NCBI RefSeq assembly: GCF_001424875.1
Contig: NZ_LMCT01000001.1
Span: 672,886-736,885 of the forward strand
Reading direction: 5' to 3'
DNA from: Kitasatospora sp. Root107
GTDB lineage: Bacteria > Actinomycetota > Actinomycetes > Streptomycetales > Streptomycetaceae
Length of the DNA stretch: 64,000 nucleotides
The notes below the pieces were generated by a model that was given only the letters and a program-made list of their open reading frames with translations, ran no database searches and was not told the DNA's origin. Of the stretch, positions 51,422-59,668 are shown one piece after another (position 1 is the stretch's first letter; every line of letters starts with the position of its first letter). Position numbers and translations under genes: made by a program.

Positions 51422-52479
51422 CCGCCACGACCCTCCCGTTGACCCGTCCCCGGCTCAACCGCACCACCCTGCTCACCACCGGCCTCGCACTCGCCCTGCT
51501 GGTCGCCGCCCTGCTGGCAGCCGGTGTCGGCGCGTACCGCATCCCGCTCGACGACCTGCTCGCCTCGGTCACCCACCGGCTCGGCCTCGGCGGCCACGCC
51601 CTCGACCGGGTCCCCGAGTCGGTGCTGTGGAACGTCCGCTTCCCCCGGGTGGTGCTGGCCCTGCTGGTCGGCGGCTCGCTCGGCTGCGCCGGTGCCCTGA
51701 TGCAGGGCATCTTCGGCAATCCGCTGGCCGAGCCCGGCGTGATCGGGGTGTCCTCCGGCGGTGCGGTCGGCGCGGTCGCCTGCATCGTGCTCGGCCTGGA
51801 CTCGTTCGGCAGCTGGACGGTCACCGTCTTCGCCTTCGCCACCGGCCTGTTGACGGTCTTCGCGGTCTACGCGATGTCCCGCTCGGGCGGCCGGACCGAG
51901 GTGGTCACCCTGGTGCTCACCGGCGTCGCGGTGAACGCCTTCTGCGGCGCGCTGATCGGCATCTTCCTGTTCACCGCCGACAGCGCCGCGATCAACCAGG
52001 TGACCTTCTGGCAGCTCGGCTCGCTCTCCCAGGCCACCTGGGGCAAGGTGCTCGCGATCCTGCCGTTCGCCCTGCTCGGTCTGGCCGTCGCCCCGTTCCA
52101 CGCCCGGAAGTTGGACCTGCTGGCACTCGGCGAGCGACCGGCCGGGCACCTCGGGGTGGACGTCGAGCGGCTGCGGCTGGTGCTGATCACCGTGGTCGCG
52201 CTGCTGACCGCCGCCGCCGTCTCGGTCAGCGGCATCATCGGCTTCGTCGGCCTGGTCGTCCCGCACCTGCTGCGGATGCTGGCGGGCCCGGGCCACCGCT
52301 TCCTGCTGCCCGGCAGCGCCCTGGCCGGTGCGCTGGTGCTGGTGCTCGGCGACCTGGCCGCCCGCACCCTGGCCCAGCCCGCCGAACTGCCGCTCGGGGT
52401 GCTCACCGCCCTGATCGGCAGCCCGTTCTTCTTCTGGCTGCTCCGCCGGACCCGTACCAAGCAAGGAGGCTGGGCGTGA
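51418..52479 (+). CDS. hmuU: Heme ABC transporter permease (FecCD family)
   Basis: 353 residues, about ten transmembrane helices. FecCD hallmarks: WNVRFPRVVLALLVGGSLGC with AGALMQGIFGNPLAEP following, and FVGLVVPHLLRMLAGPGHR near the C-terminus. GTG at 51418 overlaps the hmuT stop; AAGGAGGC-like sequence lies before the next gene. Confidence 0.95.
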   Translation: MTATTLPLTRPRLNRTTLLTTGLALALLVAALLAAGVGAYRIPLDDLLASVTHRLGLGGHALDRVPESVLWNVRFPRVVLALLVGGSLGCAGALMQGIFGNPLAEPGVIGVSSGGAVGAVACIVLGLDSFGSWTVTVFAFATGLLTVFAVYAMSRSGGRTEVVTLVLTGVAVNAFCGALIGIFLFTADSAAINQVTFWQLGSLSQATWGKVLAILPFALLGLAVAPFHARKLDLLALGERPAGHLGVDVERLRLVLITVVALLTAAAVSVSGIIGFVGLVVPHLLRMLAGPGHRFLLPGSALAGALVLVLGDLAARTLAQPAELPLGVLTALIGSPFFFWLLRRTRTKQGGWA

Positions 52480-53285
52480 AACGACGCCGCCAGGTGCCCG
52501 GGCGTCCGCTCCCGGGCACCGATCTGCTCACCGCCGCCGGCCTCCGGCTGGTGGTCGACGGCCGCGAACTGCTCGGCGGCGTGGACCTGGTGGTCCGGGC
52601 CGGGGAGGTGCTCGCCCTGCTCGGGCCGAACGGGGCCGGCAAGTCCACCCTGCTCTCGGTGCTCGCCGGGGACGTCCCGCCGACCTCGGGGACGGTCACC
52701 CTGAACGGCCGCCCGCTGGACGGCTACCGGCCGGCCGAACTCGCTCTGCACCGGGCCCTGTTGCCGCAGGCCGCCGCGCTCTCCTTCCCGTTCCCCGCCG
52801 GGGAGGTGGTCCGGATGGGCCGCGCGCCCTGGGCCGGTACGGCGGCCGAGGCCGAGGACGACGCGGCGGTGGCCGCCGCACTGTCCGCCACCGAGTCGGC
52901 CGCCTTCGTGGACCGCCCGTTCACCGCGCTCTCCGGCGGCGAACGGGCCAGGGTCGCGCTGGCCCGGGTGCTCGCCCAGCGGACCGCCCTGCTACTGCTC
53001 GACGAGCCCACCGCCGCCCTCGACCTGCGCCACCAGGAGCTCGTCCTGCGGGTGGCCAGGGACCGCGCCCAGGCGGGCGACGCCGTCGTGGTGGTCCTGC
53101 ACGACCTCTCGCTGGCCGCCGCCTACGCCGACCGTGTGGTGCTGCTCGCGGGCGGCCGCGCGGTGGCCGACGGACCGGTCGCCGAGGTGCTCGAGGCCGC
53201 GCTGCTGACCGAGGTCTACGCCCACCCGGTCGAGGTCTTCCCGCACCCCGTCACGGGCACGCCGCTGGTGCTGCCCACCCGCTGA
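52476..53285 (+). CDS. hmuV: Heme ABC transporter ATP-binding protein
   Basis: 269 residues. Walker A LGPNGAGKSTLLSVLAG, Q-loop region LPQAAALSFPFPAGEVVRMG, signature LSGGERARVALARVLAQ, Walker B LLLLDEPTAALD and switch His in VVVLHDLSLAA. GTG at 52476 overlaps the hmuU stop, with AAGGAGG eight bases upstream. Completes the HmuTUV importer. Confidence 0.96.
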   Translation: MKRRRQVPGRPLPGTDLLTAAGLRLVVDGRELLGGVDLVVRAGEVLALLGPNGAGKSTLLSVLAGDVPPTSGTVTLNGRPLDGYRPAELALHRALLPQAAALSFPFPAGEVVRMGRAPWAGTAAEAEDDAAVAAALSATESAAFVDRPFTALSGGERARVALARVLAQRTALLLLDEPTAALDLRHQELVLRVARDRAQAGDAVVVVLHDLSLAAAYADRVVLLAGGRAVADGPVAEVLEAALLTEVYAHPVEVFPHPVTGTPLVLPTR

Positions 53286-53288
53286 GAA

Positions 53289-53321
53289 AGCCCCGAGCCC
53301 CGGCTACGGGGGCTCGGGGCT
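53289..53321. terminator. Hairpin terminator between hmuV and dodecin
   Basis: AGCCCCGAGCCCC and its complement form a 13-bp stem with a 7-base loop just past the hmuV stop; a second GC-rich inverted arm follows. Serves both convergent genes. Confidence 0.75.
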
Positions 53322-53338
53322 CAGGGCTCGGGCTTCTC

Positions 53339-53557
53339 TCAGTCCTCGTCGTCGTCCAGCCGGAAGCCGACCTTCAGCCCCACCTGGAAGTGCGCGATCC
53401 CGCCCTCCTCGATGTGCCCGCGGATCTGCGTCACCTCGAACCAGTCCAGGTTGCGCAGCGTCCGCGAGGCCCGCCCGACCCCGTTCCGGATCGCCGCGTC
53501 CACCCCCTCGGTCGAGGAACCGACGATCTCGGTGACCCGGTACACGTGTTCGCTCAT
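53339..53557 (-). CDS. Dodecin (flavin-binding storage protein)
   Basis: 72 residues of the small dodecin fold that assembles as a 12-mer and binds riboflavin or FMN. Seen: VYRVTEIVGSSTEGVDAAIR, the flavin-stacking Trp in LRNLDWFEVTQIRGHIE, and VGLKVGFRLDDDED at the end. ATG at 53557 follows GGGAGAGAG. Confidence 0.93.
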   Translation of the reverse strand: MSEHVYRVTEIVGSSTEGVDAAIRNGVGRASRTLRNLDWFEVTQIRGHIEEGGIAHFQVGLKVGFRLDDDED

Positions 53558-53618
53558 GGCTCTCTCCCATCAATGCGTCCCCGGTCCACCGTGCCCCAGC
53601 CGGGCGGCTCCCGCACGC

Positions 53619-54149
53619 TCACCCGCCCGTGAGCAGGTCGTCCACCCTGGCCTCGCCCTCGCGGTAGCGGCGGGTGATCTCCGCGCTGCAGTCGTCCGCC
53701 AGCGCCTGCCGGCGCCCGGAGACCTCCCGCTCGTGCACCGTCAGGCGCTCGACTGCAGCCACCAGTTCGACGGCCTGGTGGGCCTCCAGATCGGCCAGTT
53801 GGACGTCGCCCATCAGGGCGTCCGCCTCCCGCTGGTAGCGCTCCCCGCGCGGCGGGCCCAGCCGCAGGTGGCGGGCCGGGCGGCGGACCGGTGACGGTGT
53901 GTCGGCCAGGATCGCCGGGAGCTGGTCGAGCAGGGCGTCCGACAGCCCGTCGGCCCCCGGCTCGGACCCGGTGGACCGCCGGCGCGCCAGCTCGGCCCGC
54001 AGGATGTCCAGCCGCCCGTGCAGCAGCCGGCGCAGGTACGAGAGGTCGGCCTCCTGGTCCTGTGCGTCCCGGCGGAGCAGCCGGAGCTGATCCAGACCGA
54101 GCCCGGTGAGGCCGTACTCCTGCTCGTGGGCCGTGCTGCTCGCGTCCAT
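53619..54149 (-). CDS. RsiG-like coiled-coil protein (c-di-GMP-responsive anti-sigma family)
   Basis: 176 residues, mostly two long helices. RsiG in Streptomyces binds sigma WhiG when loaded with two c-di-GMP molecules, using two copies of E-x3-S-x2-R-x3-Q-x3-D. The first helix here gives E-ADL-S-YL-R-RLL-H-GRL-D, with His for Gln. The second gives E-REV-S-GR-R, then QALADDCS, lacking the Gln and Asp at the proper spacing, as if two or three residues were lost. The middle is a variable, Pro-containing linker. Either a degraded paralogue or an RsiG with altered nucleotide use. ATG at 54149. Confidence 0.75.
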   Translation of the reverse strand: MDASSTAHEQEYGLTGLGLDQLRLLRRDAQDQEADLSYLRRLLHGRLDILRAELARRRSTGSEPGADGLSDALLDQLPAILADTPSPVRRPARHLRLGPPRGERYQREADALMGDVQLADLEAHQAVELVAAVERLTVHEREVSGRRQALADDCSAEITRRYREGEARVDDLLTGG

Positions 54150-54545
54150 CAACCAACCACCTGCCGCTGTACCGGTCACTGAATCCCCCACTGATGTCCG
54201 CCGCCGCACGCCCCGTGTCCGGTGACGCCCGTCCGACGCCCGGAGTTCCCGCAGGGCAGCGACTGCACCCGTGCGAGCGACCCCGAAATCCAAACCCCCG
54301 CATGGGTGCTCGTCCACGCGTCGCCCACAGCGTGCCATCCGGGACCGGCCGGTGCACCGCCCGTGCACCCGAACGGCCCCCTGGCGAAGGGGGGTGGCTG
54401 ATACGACCGGAACAATCCGCAGGCCGCACCACCCGTCCGACGGCGCGCGGAATGCGCCCCCGGCGTGCGCGCCCCTGCTGCACGCCCGCCACCTGCCCGC
54501 CACGCACCTGCGGAACGGCCGTACCGCTCCGGCACAATGAGGCCC
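54150..54545. other. Divergent intergenic region, rsiG-like / dtd
   Basis: 396 bases. Holds the promoters of both genes presumably. GTGCACC occurs twice in the same orientation near 54350-54365 but no clear operator, riboswitch or hairpin with a T-run is seen. Confidence 0.3.
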
Positions 54546-54980
54546 ATGCGAGCAGTGGTACAGCGGGTCGCCGAGGCGGCCGTGACGGTGGACGGCGAGA
54601 CGGTCGGCGCGATCGAGGGGCCCGGGCTCTGCGTACTGGTCGGGGTGACCCACGACGACACCCCGGAGAAGGCGGCCCAACTCGCCCGCAAGCTCTGGTC
54701 GGTGCGGCTGTTCGACAACGGGGAGACGGAGCTGTCCTGCTCCGACCTGAACGCCCCGCTGCTGGTGATCAGTCAGTTCACCCTCTACGGCGACGCCCGC
54801 AAGGGCCGCCGTCCCACCTGGAACGCGGCCGCCCCCGGCCCGCTGGCCGAGCCGCTGGTGGACGCCGTGGTGGCCGAACTCCGGGCGCTCGGCGCCACGG
54901 TGGAGACCGGCCGGTTCGGCGCCGACATGAAGGTGTCGATGGTGAACGACGGCCCGTTCACCATCCTGCTGGAGATCTAG
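54546..54980 (+). CDS. dtd: D-aminoacyl-tRNA deacylase
   Basis: 144 residues; removes wrongly attached D-amino acids (and glycine from tRNA-Ala). N-terminal [18 protein letters not shown], and the two active-site motifs ISQFTLYGD and [12 protein letters not shown] at 54546. Its TAG stop is read on both strands: the convergent ygfZ ends on the same CTAG. Confidence 0.95.
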   Translation: MRAVVQRVAEAAVTVDGETVGAIEGPGLCVLVGVTHDDTPEKAAQLARKLWSVRLFDNGETELSCSDLNAPLLVISQFTLYGDARKGRRPTWNAAAPGPLAEPLVDAVVAELRALGATVETGRFGADMKVSMVNDGPFTILLEI

Positions 54981-55933
54981 GCGGGGACGATCACGTCCTG
55001 GCTGCCCGGCACGCCGTCCGCCAGCAGCACCTCGTCCACCGGCACGTTCCGCTTCACCAGGGCCAGTGCGATCGGCCCCAGCTCGTGGTGCCGGGCCGAG
55101 GAGGTCACGAAGCCCACCGGGCGGTCCTGGCCAGGACGGAGCACCTCGGCGCCGTGCACCGGGAGCTTCTCCTCGGTGCCGTCCAGGTTGAGCAGCACCA
55201 GCCGACGCGGCGGCTTCCCCAGGTTGTGCACCCGGGCCACCGTCTCCTGGCCCCGGTAGCAGCCCTTCTGCAGGTGCACGGCGGTGGACAGCCAGTCCAC
55301 CTCGTGCGGGATGGTCCGGTGGTCGGTCTCGAAGCCCAGCCGGGGCCGGTGCCCCTCGATCCGCAGCGCCTCGTACGCCCACACCCCGGCCGCCGGGCCG
55401 TAGCCCGCAGTCAGCGTGGCCAGCTCCGCGCGCGGCACGAACAGGTCCCGCCCGTACGGGAGTTCACGCACCGCCGCGGCACCCTCGGCGGAGACCTCGG
55501 ACCCGGCAGGCAGGTACACCACGGCGTAGTCCGCGGTCGCGTCGGCGACCTCCACCCGGTAGAAGAACTTCATGCTCTCCAGGTAGGCGATCAGCGCCTG
55601 CTGGGTGCCGGGCTCGACGTGCGCCCAGGTGGTCTCGCCGTCGTCCACCAGGTAGAGCGCGTGCTCGACGTGCCCGTTCGGCGAGAGCACCAGCGCGTCG
55701 GTGGCCTGCTGCGGCGGCAGCGCGCTGACATGCTGGGTGATCAGCAGGTGCAGCCAGGTCAGCCGGTCCGAGCCGGTGACCTTCAGCACACCCCGGTGCG
55801 AGAGGTCCACGAAGCCACGCCCGGCGGCCAGTTCGCGCTGCTCGGGGAAGAGACCGCCGTAGTGCGCGGCCACCCCTTCGTCGGCTCCTTCGGCGGGGAC
55901 GGCACCGGGCAGGGCAAGCAGCGGACTCTTCAT
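54977..55933 (-). CDS. ygfZ: Folate-binding YgfZ-family protein (Fe-S cluster maintenance)
   Basis: 318 residues, related to glycine-cleavage T-protein and acting with folate in repair of certain Fe-S enzymes. The signature KGCYRGQE is present in [20 protein letters not shown], with [20 protein letters not shown] near the start. ATG at 55933 matches family length; ribosome site weak. It starts 11 bases after the end of the Fur-family gene, so they may be co-transcribed. Confidence 0.92.
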   Translation of the reverse strand: MKSPLLALPGAVPAEGADEGVAAHYGGLFPEQRELAAGRGFVDLSHRGVLKVTGSDRLTWLHLLITQHVSALPPQQATDALVLSPNGHVEHALYLVDDGETTWAHVEPGTQQALIAYLESMKFFYRVEVADATADYAVVYLPAGSEVSAEGAAAVRELPYGRDLFVPRAELATLTAGYGPAAGVWAYEALRIEGHRPRLGFETDHRTIPHEVDWLSTAVHLQKGCYRGQETVARVHNLGKPPRRLVLLNLDGTEEKLPVHGAEVLRPGQDRPVGFVTSSARHHELGPIALALVKRNVPVDEVLLADGVPGSQDVIVPA

Positions 55934-55943
55934 GACCGCAAGC

Positions 55944-56393
55944 TTACGACTGTGCCCCGGTGAGCTTGGCGGTGCACTCCGCACAGCGGCCGAAGATGGC
56001 GAAGTGCTTGAGGTCGGTGTCGAAGCCGTGCTCCGCGCGCAGGCTGTCGATCAGCGGCGCGGCGATCGCGGTGTCGGTCTCGGTGACGCTCTCGCAGTCC
56101 CGGCAGACCAGGTGCAGATGGGTGTGCCGCCCGGCCAGGTGGTAGGTCGGGGCGCCGTGGCCCAGGTGCGCGTGCGAGACCAGCCCGAGCTCCTCCAGCA
56201 GCTCCAGGGTCCGGTACACGGTGGAGATGTTGACCCCGCTGGCGGTCTTCCTGACCTCGTGCAGCAGCTCGTCCGGCGTGGCGTGGTCCAAGGTGTCCAC
56301 GGCCTCCAGCACCAGCTGGCGCTGCGGGGTGAGCCGGTACCCACGCTGGCGCAGGTCGGCCTTCCAGTCGGAGGGGGTCTCGGTCTCAGCCAC
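55944..56393 (-). CDS. nur: Fur-family metalloregulator, probably Nur (nickel)
   Basis: 149 residues: winged helix (RGYRLTPQRQLVLEAVDTLD and ISTVYRTLELLEELGLVSHA) and a metal/dimer domain with GAPTYHLAGRHTHLHLVCRD and FGRCAECTAKL. The C-x2-C pairs common in zinc-structured Fur proteins are reduced to CRDC and CAEC. Gene context (next to a YgfZ gene) and overall likeness match Streptomyces Nur as I remember it, but peroxide or zinc sensing cannot be excluded by sequence reading alone. Confidence 0.82.
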   Translation of the reverse strand: MAETETPSDWKADLRQRGYRLTPQRQLVLEAVDTLDHATPDELLHEVRKTASGVNISTVYRTLELLEELGLVSHAHLGHGAPTYHLAGRHTHLHLVCRDCESVTETDTAIAAPLIDSLRAEHGFDTDLKHFAIFGRCAECTAKLTGAQS

Positions 56394-56473
56394 GGTGCGC
56401 CTGCCCTAGCTCTAGGTCGTGCGACAAGTGTAGGGACCGGCCACCCGGCCGGCCCCTACGGTGCACCACTGGC

Positions 56474-57058
56474 TCAGCGGAAGAAGGCGATGCCGTCGTC
56501 CGGCAGGTCCGCGATGTCCTGGATCAGCCTCGCCGGGTTCAGCACCTTCTTCAGCTGCGCCGACATGTACGGCCGCAGCGACACCTCGGGGGCGGCCTTC
56601 TCGCCGACCCAGAGCAGCTCCTCGGCGACCATGCCGTACAGCCGCTTGCCACCGCTGTACGGGGCTGCGCCCTCGATCCGGGCGACCGCGTCGGTGGCCA
56701 GGTCGATCTGCGGCTTGCCGTCGTGCAGCTTGCCGTACCAGATCTCCACGGTGCCGTCGTCGCGGACCGAGGAGACCTCGATCTCGCGCTCGCCGCTGGT
56801 GCCGTGCTGGTTGCTGGTGACCCGCCAGAACGCGTGCTCGGTCTCCAGCGGACGGACCTTCTCACCCTCGTTGTTCAGCACCCAGCTGCGGGAGCGGAAC
56901 TCCAGGAACGGACGGCTGTCGTGCCGGAACACGATCTCCTGGCCGAAGTTGCACTTCTCGGCGCCGGGGAAGTCGAAGACGCCCGCGCCCTCCCAGGTGC
57001 CGAGGAGGAAGGCCAGCGGGACGACGTCCTTGTGGAGGTCAGAAGGGATCTCGATCAT
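56474..57058 (-). CDS. FABP-like/nitrobindin-family beta-barrel protein
   Basis: 194 residues of the DUF1794 barrel: LAFLLGTWEGAGVFDFPGAE, EFRSRSWVLNNEGEKVRPLE, EHAFWRV. Heme-binding nitrobindins use a C-terminal His as iron ligand. Here the C-terminal part (EVSLRPYMSAQLKKVLNPAR) shows no His, so heme binding in the usual way is doubtful and another hydrophobic ligand is likely. ATG at 57058 (with AGGAACATG context). Confidence 0.85.
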   Translation of the reverse strand: MIEIPSDLHKDVVPLAFLLGTWEGAGVFDFPGAEKCNFGQEIVFRHDSRPFLEFRSRSWVLNNEGEKVRPLETEHAFWRVTSNQHGTSGEREIEVSSVRDDGTVEIWYGKLHDGKPQIDLATDAVARIEGAAPYSGGKRLYGMVAEELLWVGEKAAPEVSLRPYMSAQLKKVLNPARLIQDIADLPDDGIAFFR

Positions 57059-57109
57059 GTTCCTGGTCGCTGTCGTCGGTAGGGGACTGGCTCAACCGTA
57101 CGGCAGGGA

Positions 57110-57217
57110 TCAGCGCTGGCCCTGGTACAGCTTCATGACGGCGAAGATGGCGAACCAGGTGATCAGCACGGCCATCAGGATGAGCAGACCGTCGAAGAAG
57201 TATTCCAGACCGGACAC
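57110..57217 (-). CDS. 35-residue single-pass membrane protein
   Basis: A short frame reading MSGLEYFFDGLLILMAVLIT then WFAIFAVMKLYQGQR. One helix of about 20 hydrophobic residues is framed by an acidic start and a basic tail, so the C-terminus is probably inside. GTG at 57217 lies seven bases after GGGAG. It sits 51 bases upstream of the FABP-like gene on the same strand and may be its operon partner. No known family is recognised, but the start signal, composition and topology all favour a real gene. Confidence 0.65.
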   Translation of the reverse strand: MSGLEYFFDGLLILMAVLITWFAIFAVMKLYQGQR

Positions 57218-57326
57218 GGGGCGCTCCCATTGCGGCGTTGCGGTACAGAGCAGGACGGGGTGAGTCTATCGGCCCGGTATGGGCCGGTCTCGGTGAGCCC
57301 CGCCACGTCGTGGCTAGGGTGTCACT

Positions 57327-57689
57327 ATGCCGAAGAAGCTGGTCATCAAGGTCACCGCCGGAGCCGACGCGCCGGAGCGCTGTTCGCAGGCCTTCACGGT
57401 GGCCGCCGTCGCGGTCGCCAGCGGCGTCGAGGTCTCGCTCTGGCTGACCGGCGAGTCGACCTGGTTCGCGCTGCCGGGCCGGGCCGCCGAGTTCGAGCTG
57501 CCGCACGCCGCACCGCTGCCCGACCTGCTGGAGGCGGTGCTGGCGGCCGGGCAGGTCACCGTCTGCACCCAGTGCGCGGTGCGCCGGGGCATCGTCGAGC
57601 AGGACCTGATCGAGGGCGCCAGGATCGCCGGGGCCCAGCTCTTCGTGCAGGAGATCATGGCCGAGGACGTGCAGGCACTCGTCTACTGA
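57327..57689 (+). CDS. DsrE-family protein
   Basis: 120 residues of the DsrE/TusD fold that handles protein-bound sulfur. Seen: KLVIKVTAGADAPERCSQAF, SLWLTGESTWFALPG and the Cys pair in VTVCTQCAVRRGI, one of which aligns with the sulfur-carrying Cys of the family. Neighbours include a sulfurtransferase 700 bases away. Partner proteins DsrF/H are absent. ATG at 57327. Confidence 0.85.
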   Translation: MPKKLVIKVTAGADAPERCSQAFTVAAVAVASGVEVSLWLTGESTWFALPGRAAEFELPHAAPLPDLLEAVLAAGQVTVCTQCAVRRGIVEQDLIEGARIAGAQLFVQEIMAEDVQALVY

Positions 57690-57695
57690 TCCGGG

Positions 57696-57956
57696 CTACT
57701 GATCCGGACGGTCCTTGTCGTGGCCCGGCTCGTCCCACTCCGGGTCGTCCCAGCGCGGGTCCTGCCACCAGTCGTCCTCGGGGTCGCGCTTGTTGGCGAA
57801 GATCGCGGCGGCCGGCGGGATCACCATCGCGACCACGCACATCCCGATCGCGGCGGGCACCGAGAAGAACCGCACCACTCCCCAGGCCAGGACGAACATC
57901 GTCAGGCAGACGCCCATCATGACGAAGTAGTAGAGGTGCCTCCGGCGCTGCTGCAC
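57696..57956 (-). CDS. DUF3099 small membrane protein
   Basis: 86 residues with two helices (YYFVMMGVCLTMFVLAWGVV; AAIGMCVVAMVIPPAAAIFA) and a very acidic, Trp-rich tail (DDWWQDPRWDDPEWDEPGHD). GTG at 57956 is the likeliest start because a hairpin lies upstream, but GGAAGG touches it without spacing, so translation may be weak or leaderless. DUF3099 is actinobacterial and uncharacterised. Confidence 0.75.
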   Translation of the reverse strand: MQQRRRHLYYFVMMGVCLTMFVLAWGVVRFFSVPAAIGMCVVAMVIPPAAAIFANKRDPEDDWWQDPRWDDPEWDEPGHDKDRPDQ

Positions 57957-57966
57957 CCTTCCACGG

Positions 57967-58009
57967 TACGACCGAGGGCCCTCTGCGCGGCAGAGGGCCC
58001 TCGGTCGTA
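57967..58009 (-). terminator. Hairpin terminator between sseC and the DUF3099 gene
   Basis: A perfect 20-bp stem (57967-57986 with 57990-58009) and 3-base loop. Ends the sseA-sseC transcript 21 bases past its stop and lies directly before the DUF3099 start. Confidence 0.88.
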
Positions 58010-58030
58010 TGTCAAGGAGCTGTCGGGTCG

Positions 58031-58321
58031 TCAGACCGCGATCGCGACCTCGGTCTGGGCGCCCTGGGAGGCGACCACGACCCGGTCCACGGTCGCGCCC
58101 GGGACCAGCGCGCGCAGCGTCCACTTGCCCGGACGGGCGAAGAAGCGGAACTGCCCGGTCGCCGAGGTGGGCACCTCGGCCGTGAACTCGCCGCCCTCGT
58201 CCAGCAGTCGGACGTAACCGTTGACGGGCTCGCCGTCGCGGGTCACCGAACCCTGGATGATCGTCTCCTTGGCCACGTCAACTCCTGCCAGATCGGGCCC
58301 ACCGGCCTTCGCACCGCACAT
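58031..58321 (-). CDS. sseC: DUF1416 protein, SseC-like companion of sulfurtransferase
   Basis: 96 residues, MCGAKAGGPDLAGVDVAKET onward, with a beta-sandwich (Ig-like) pattern ITQ/GSVTRDGEPVNGYVRL and FFARPGKWTLRALVPGA. DUF1416 genes follow the sulfurtransferase gene throughout actinobacteria (sseC beside cysA in mycobacteria). Gap to sseA is 30 bases. A conserved N-terminal Cys (residue 2) could be functional. Confidence 0.88.
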   Translation of the reverse strand: MCGAKAGGPDLAGVDVAKETIIQGSVTRDGEPVNGYVRLLDEGGEFTAEVPTSATGQFRFFARPGKWTLRALVPGATVDRVVVASQGAQTEVAIAV

Positions 58322-58351
58322 GTCGTCTTCCCTTTCCTACGGTTCGATGGC

Positions 58352-59188
58352 TCAGTTGTCGCCGAGGGCGATCGGCACGCCGACCAGGCTGCCGTACTCG
58401 GTCCAGGAACCGTCGTAGTTCTTGACGTTCTCCTGGCCGAGCAGCTCGTGCAGCACGAACCAGGTGAGCGCGGAGCGCTCGCCGATGCGGCAGTACGCGA
58501 TGGTGTCCTTCGCCAGGTCGACGCCCTCGGCGGAGTAGAGCTCCTTGAGCGCCTCGTCCGACTTGAAGGTGCCGTCGTCGTTGGCGTTCTTCGCCCACGG
58601 GATGTTGCGGGCGGACGGGACGTGGCCCGGACGCTGCGACTGCTCCTGCGGGAGGTGGGCCGGGGCGAGCAGGCGGCCGGCGAACTCGTCGGGCGACCGG
58701 ACGTCGACCAGGTTGAGGGTGCCGATCGCGTTCACCACGTCGTCGCGGTAGGCGCGGATCGCGGTGTTCTGCTCCTGCGCCTTGTAGTCGGTCGCGGCGC
58801 GCTCGGGCACCTCGACGACCAGCTCGCGGGCGTCCAGCTCCCACTTCTTGCGGCCACCGTCGAGCAGGCGGACGTCACCGTGGCCGTAGAGCTTGAAGTA
58901 CCAGTAGGCGTACGAGGCGAACCAGTTGTTGTTGCCGCCGTACAGCACCACGATGTCGTCGTTGCCGATGCCCTTCTTCGAGAGCAGCGCCTCGAAGCCG
59001 GCCTGGTCGACGAAGTCACGGCGGACCGGGTCCTGGAGGTCCTGCTTCCAGTCGATCCGGACGGCGTTGCGGATGTGGTTCAGCTCGTACGCGGCGGTGT
59101 CCTCGTCCACCTCGACGACGACGACCTTCGGGTTGTCCAGGTTCTCCTGGACCCAGTCTGCGTCGACCAGGACGTCACTGCGGCTCAT
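58352..59188 (-). CDS. sseA: Thiosulfate sulfurtransferase (rhodanese)
   Basis: 278 residues in two rhodanese domains; only the second is active. The catalytic loop CRIGERS lies in TIAYCRIGERSALTWFVLHE. Domain starts: MSRSDVLVDADWVQENLDNP and NLVDVRSPDEFAGRLLAP. It transfers sulfane sulfur from thiosulfate to an acceptor. ATG at 59188 follows GATGGAGA. A cysteine-rich leader peptide 215 bases upstream points to control by cysteine supply. Confidence 0.94.
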   Translation of the reverse strand: MSRSDVLVDADWVQENLDNPKVVVVEVDEDTAAYELNHIRNAVRIDWKQDLQDPVRRDFVDQAGFEALLSKKGIGNDDIVVLYGGNNNWFASYAYWYFKLYGHGDVRLLDGGRKKWELDARELVVEVPERAATDYKAQEQNTAIRAYRDDVVNAIGTLNLVDVRSPDEFAGRLLAPAHLPQEQSQRPGHVPSARNIPWAKNANDDGTFKSDEALKELYSAEGVDLAKDTIAYCRIGERSALTWFVLHELLGQENVKNYDGSWTEYGSLVGVPIALGDN

Positions 59189-59402
59189 GGTGGTGTCTCC
59201 ATCCGGGGGCGGTACTGCGGAAGGGGTGGCAAGGTGCCCGGCACCGGCCGTCCGGAATTCTGTCCGAATACCGAGACGGCACAGGGGTGCCAGGGTCGAG
59301 CTGGAGTCAGGGGCGCCGAGGCGGTCCAAGGCATAAAGCTGCCTGGTCAGAGCCATCGGCAGGGAGTGGGCAGGGCCGGACGTACCGGTCAGAACCGCCC
59401 GT

Positions 59403-59483
59403 TCAGCGCATTCGACAGAGGCAGGCAGCCACGCGGCACAGGTCTACCGCCCGCCGCTTCGTGAGGTCCGCCTGTCGCTTCAT
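59403..59483 (-). CDS. Cysteine-rich leader peptide of the sseA operon
   Basis: A 26-codon frame from ATG 59483: MKRQADLTKRRAVDLCRVAA then CLCRMR. Three Cys codons (TGC, TGC, TGT) lie within eight codons near the stop, and DLCRVAACLCR resembles the putative leader peptides seen before sulfur genes in Streptomyces. Ribosome stalling on these codons when cysteine is short could change the fold of the 214-base leader RNA and raise sseA expression. The downstream alternative hairpins were not worked out. Confidence 0.75.
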   Translation of the reverse strand: MKRQADLTKRRAVDLCRVAACLCRMR

Positions 59484-59668
59484 GCAGACGATGCTAGGGA
59501 CTCGGACGGGTCGCTGTCATCAGCGTGTCGAATGCTGAGACGATCTGCTTCGCATAGTGAGATTTGAGGGTTTCCCACCCTGGCGGCACCGGGTCCGACC
59601 CGTTCCCGCACCCGGGCCGGCGGACCCGGCGACGGTGATCCTGGACAACGCGTCTCGCAGTGCGGACG

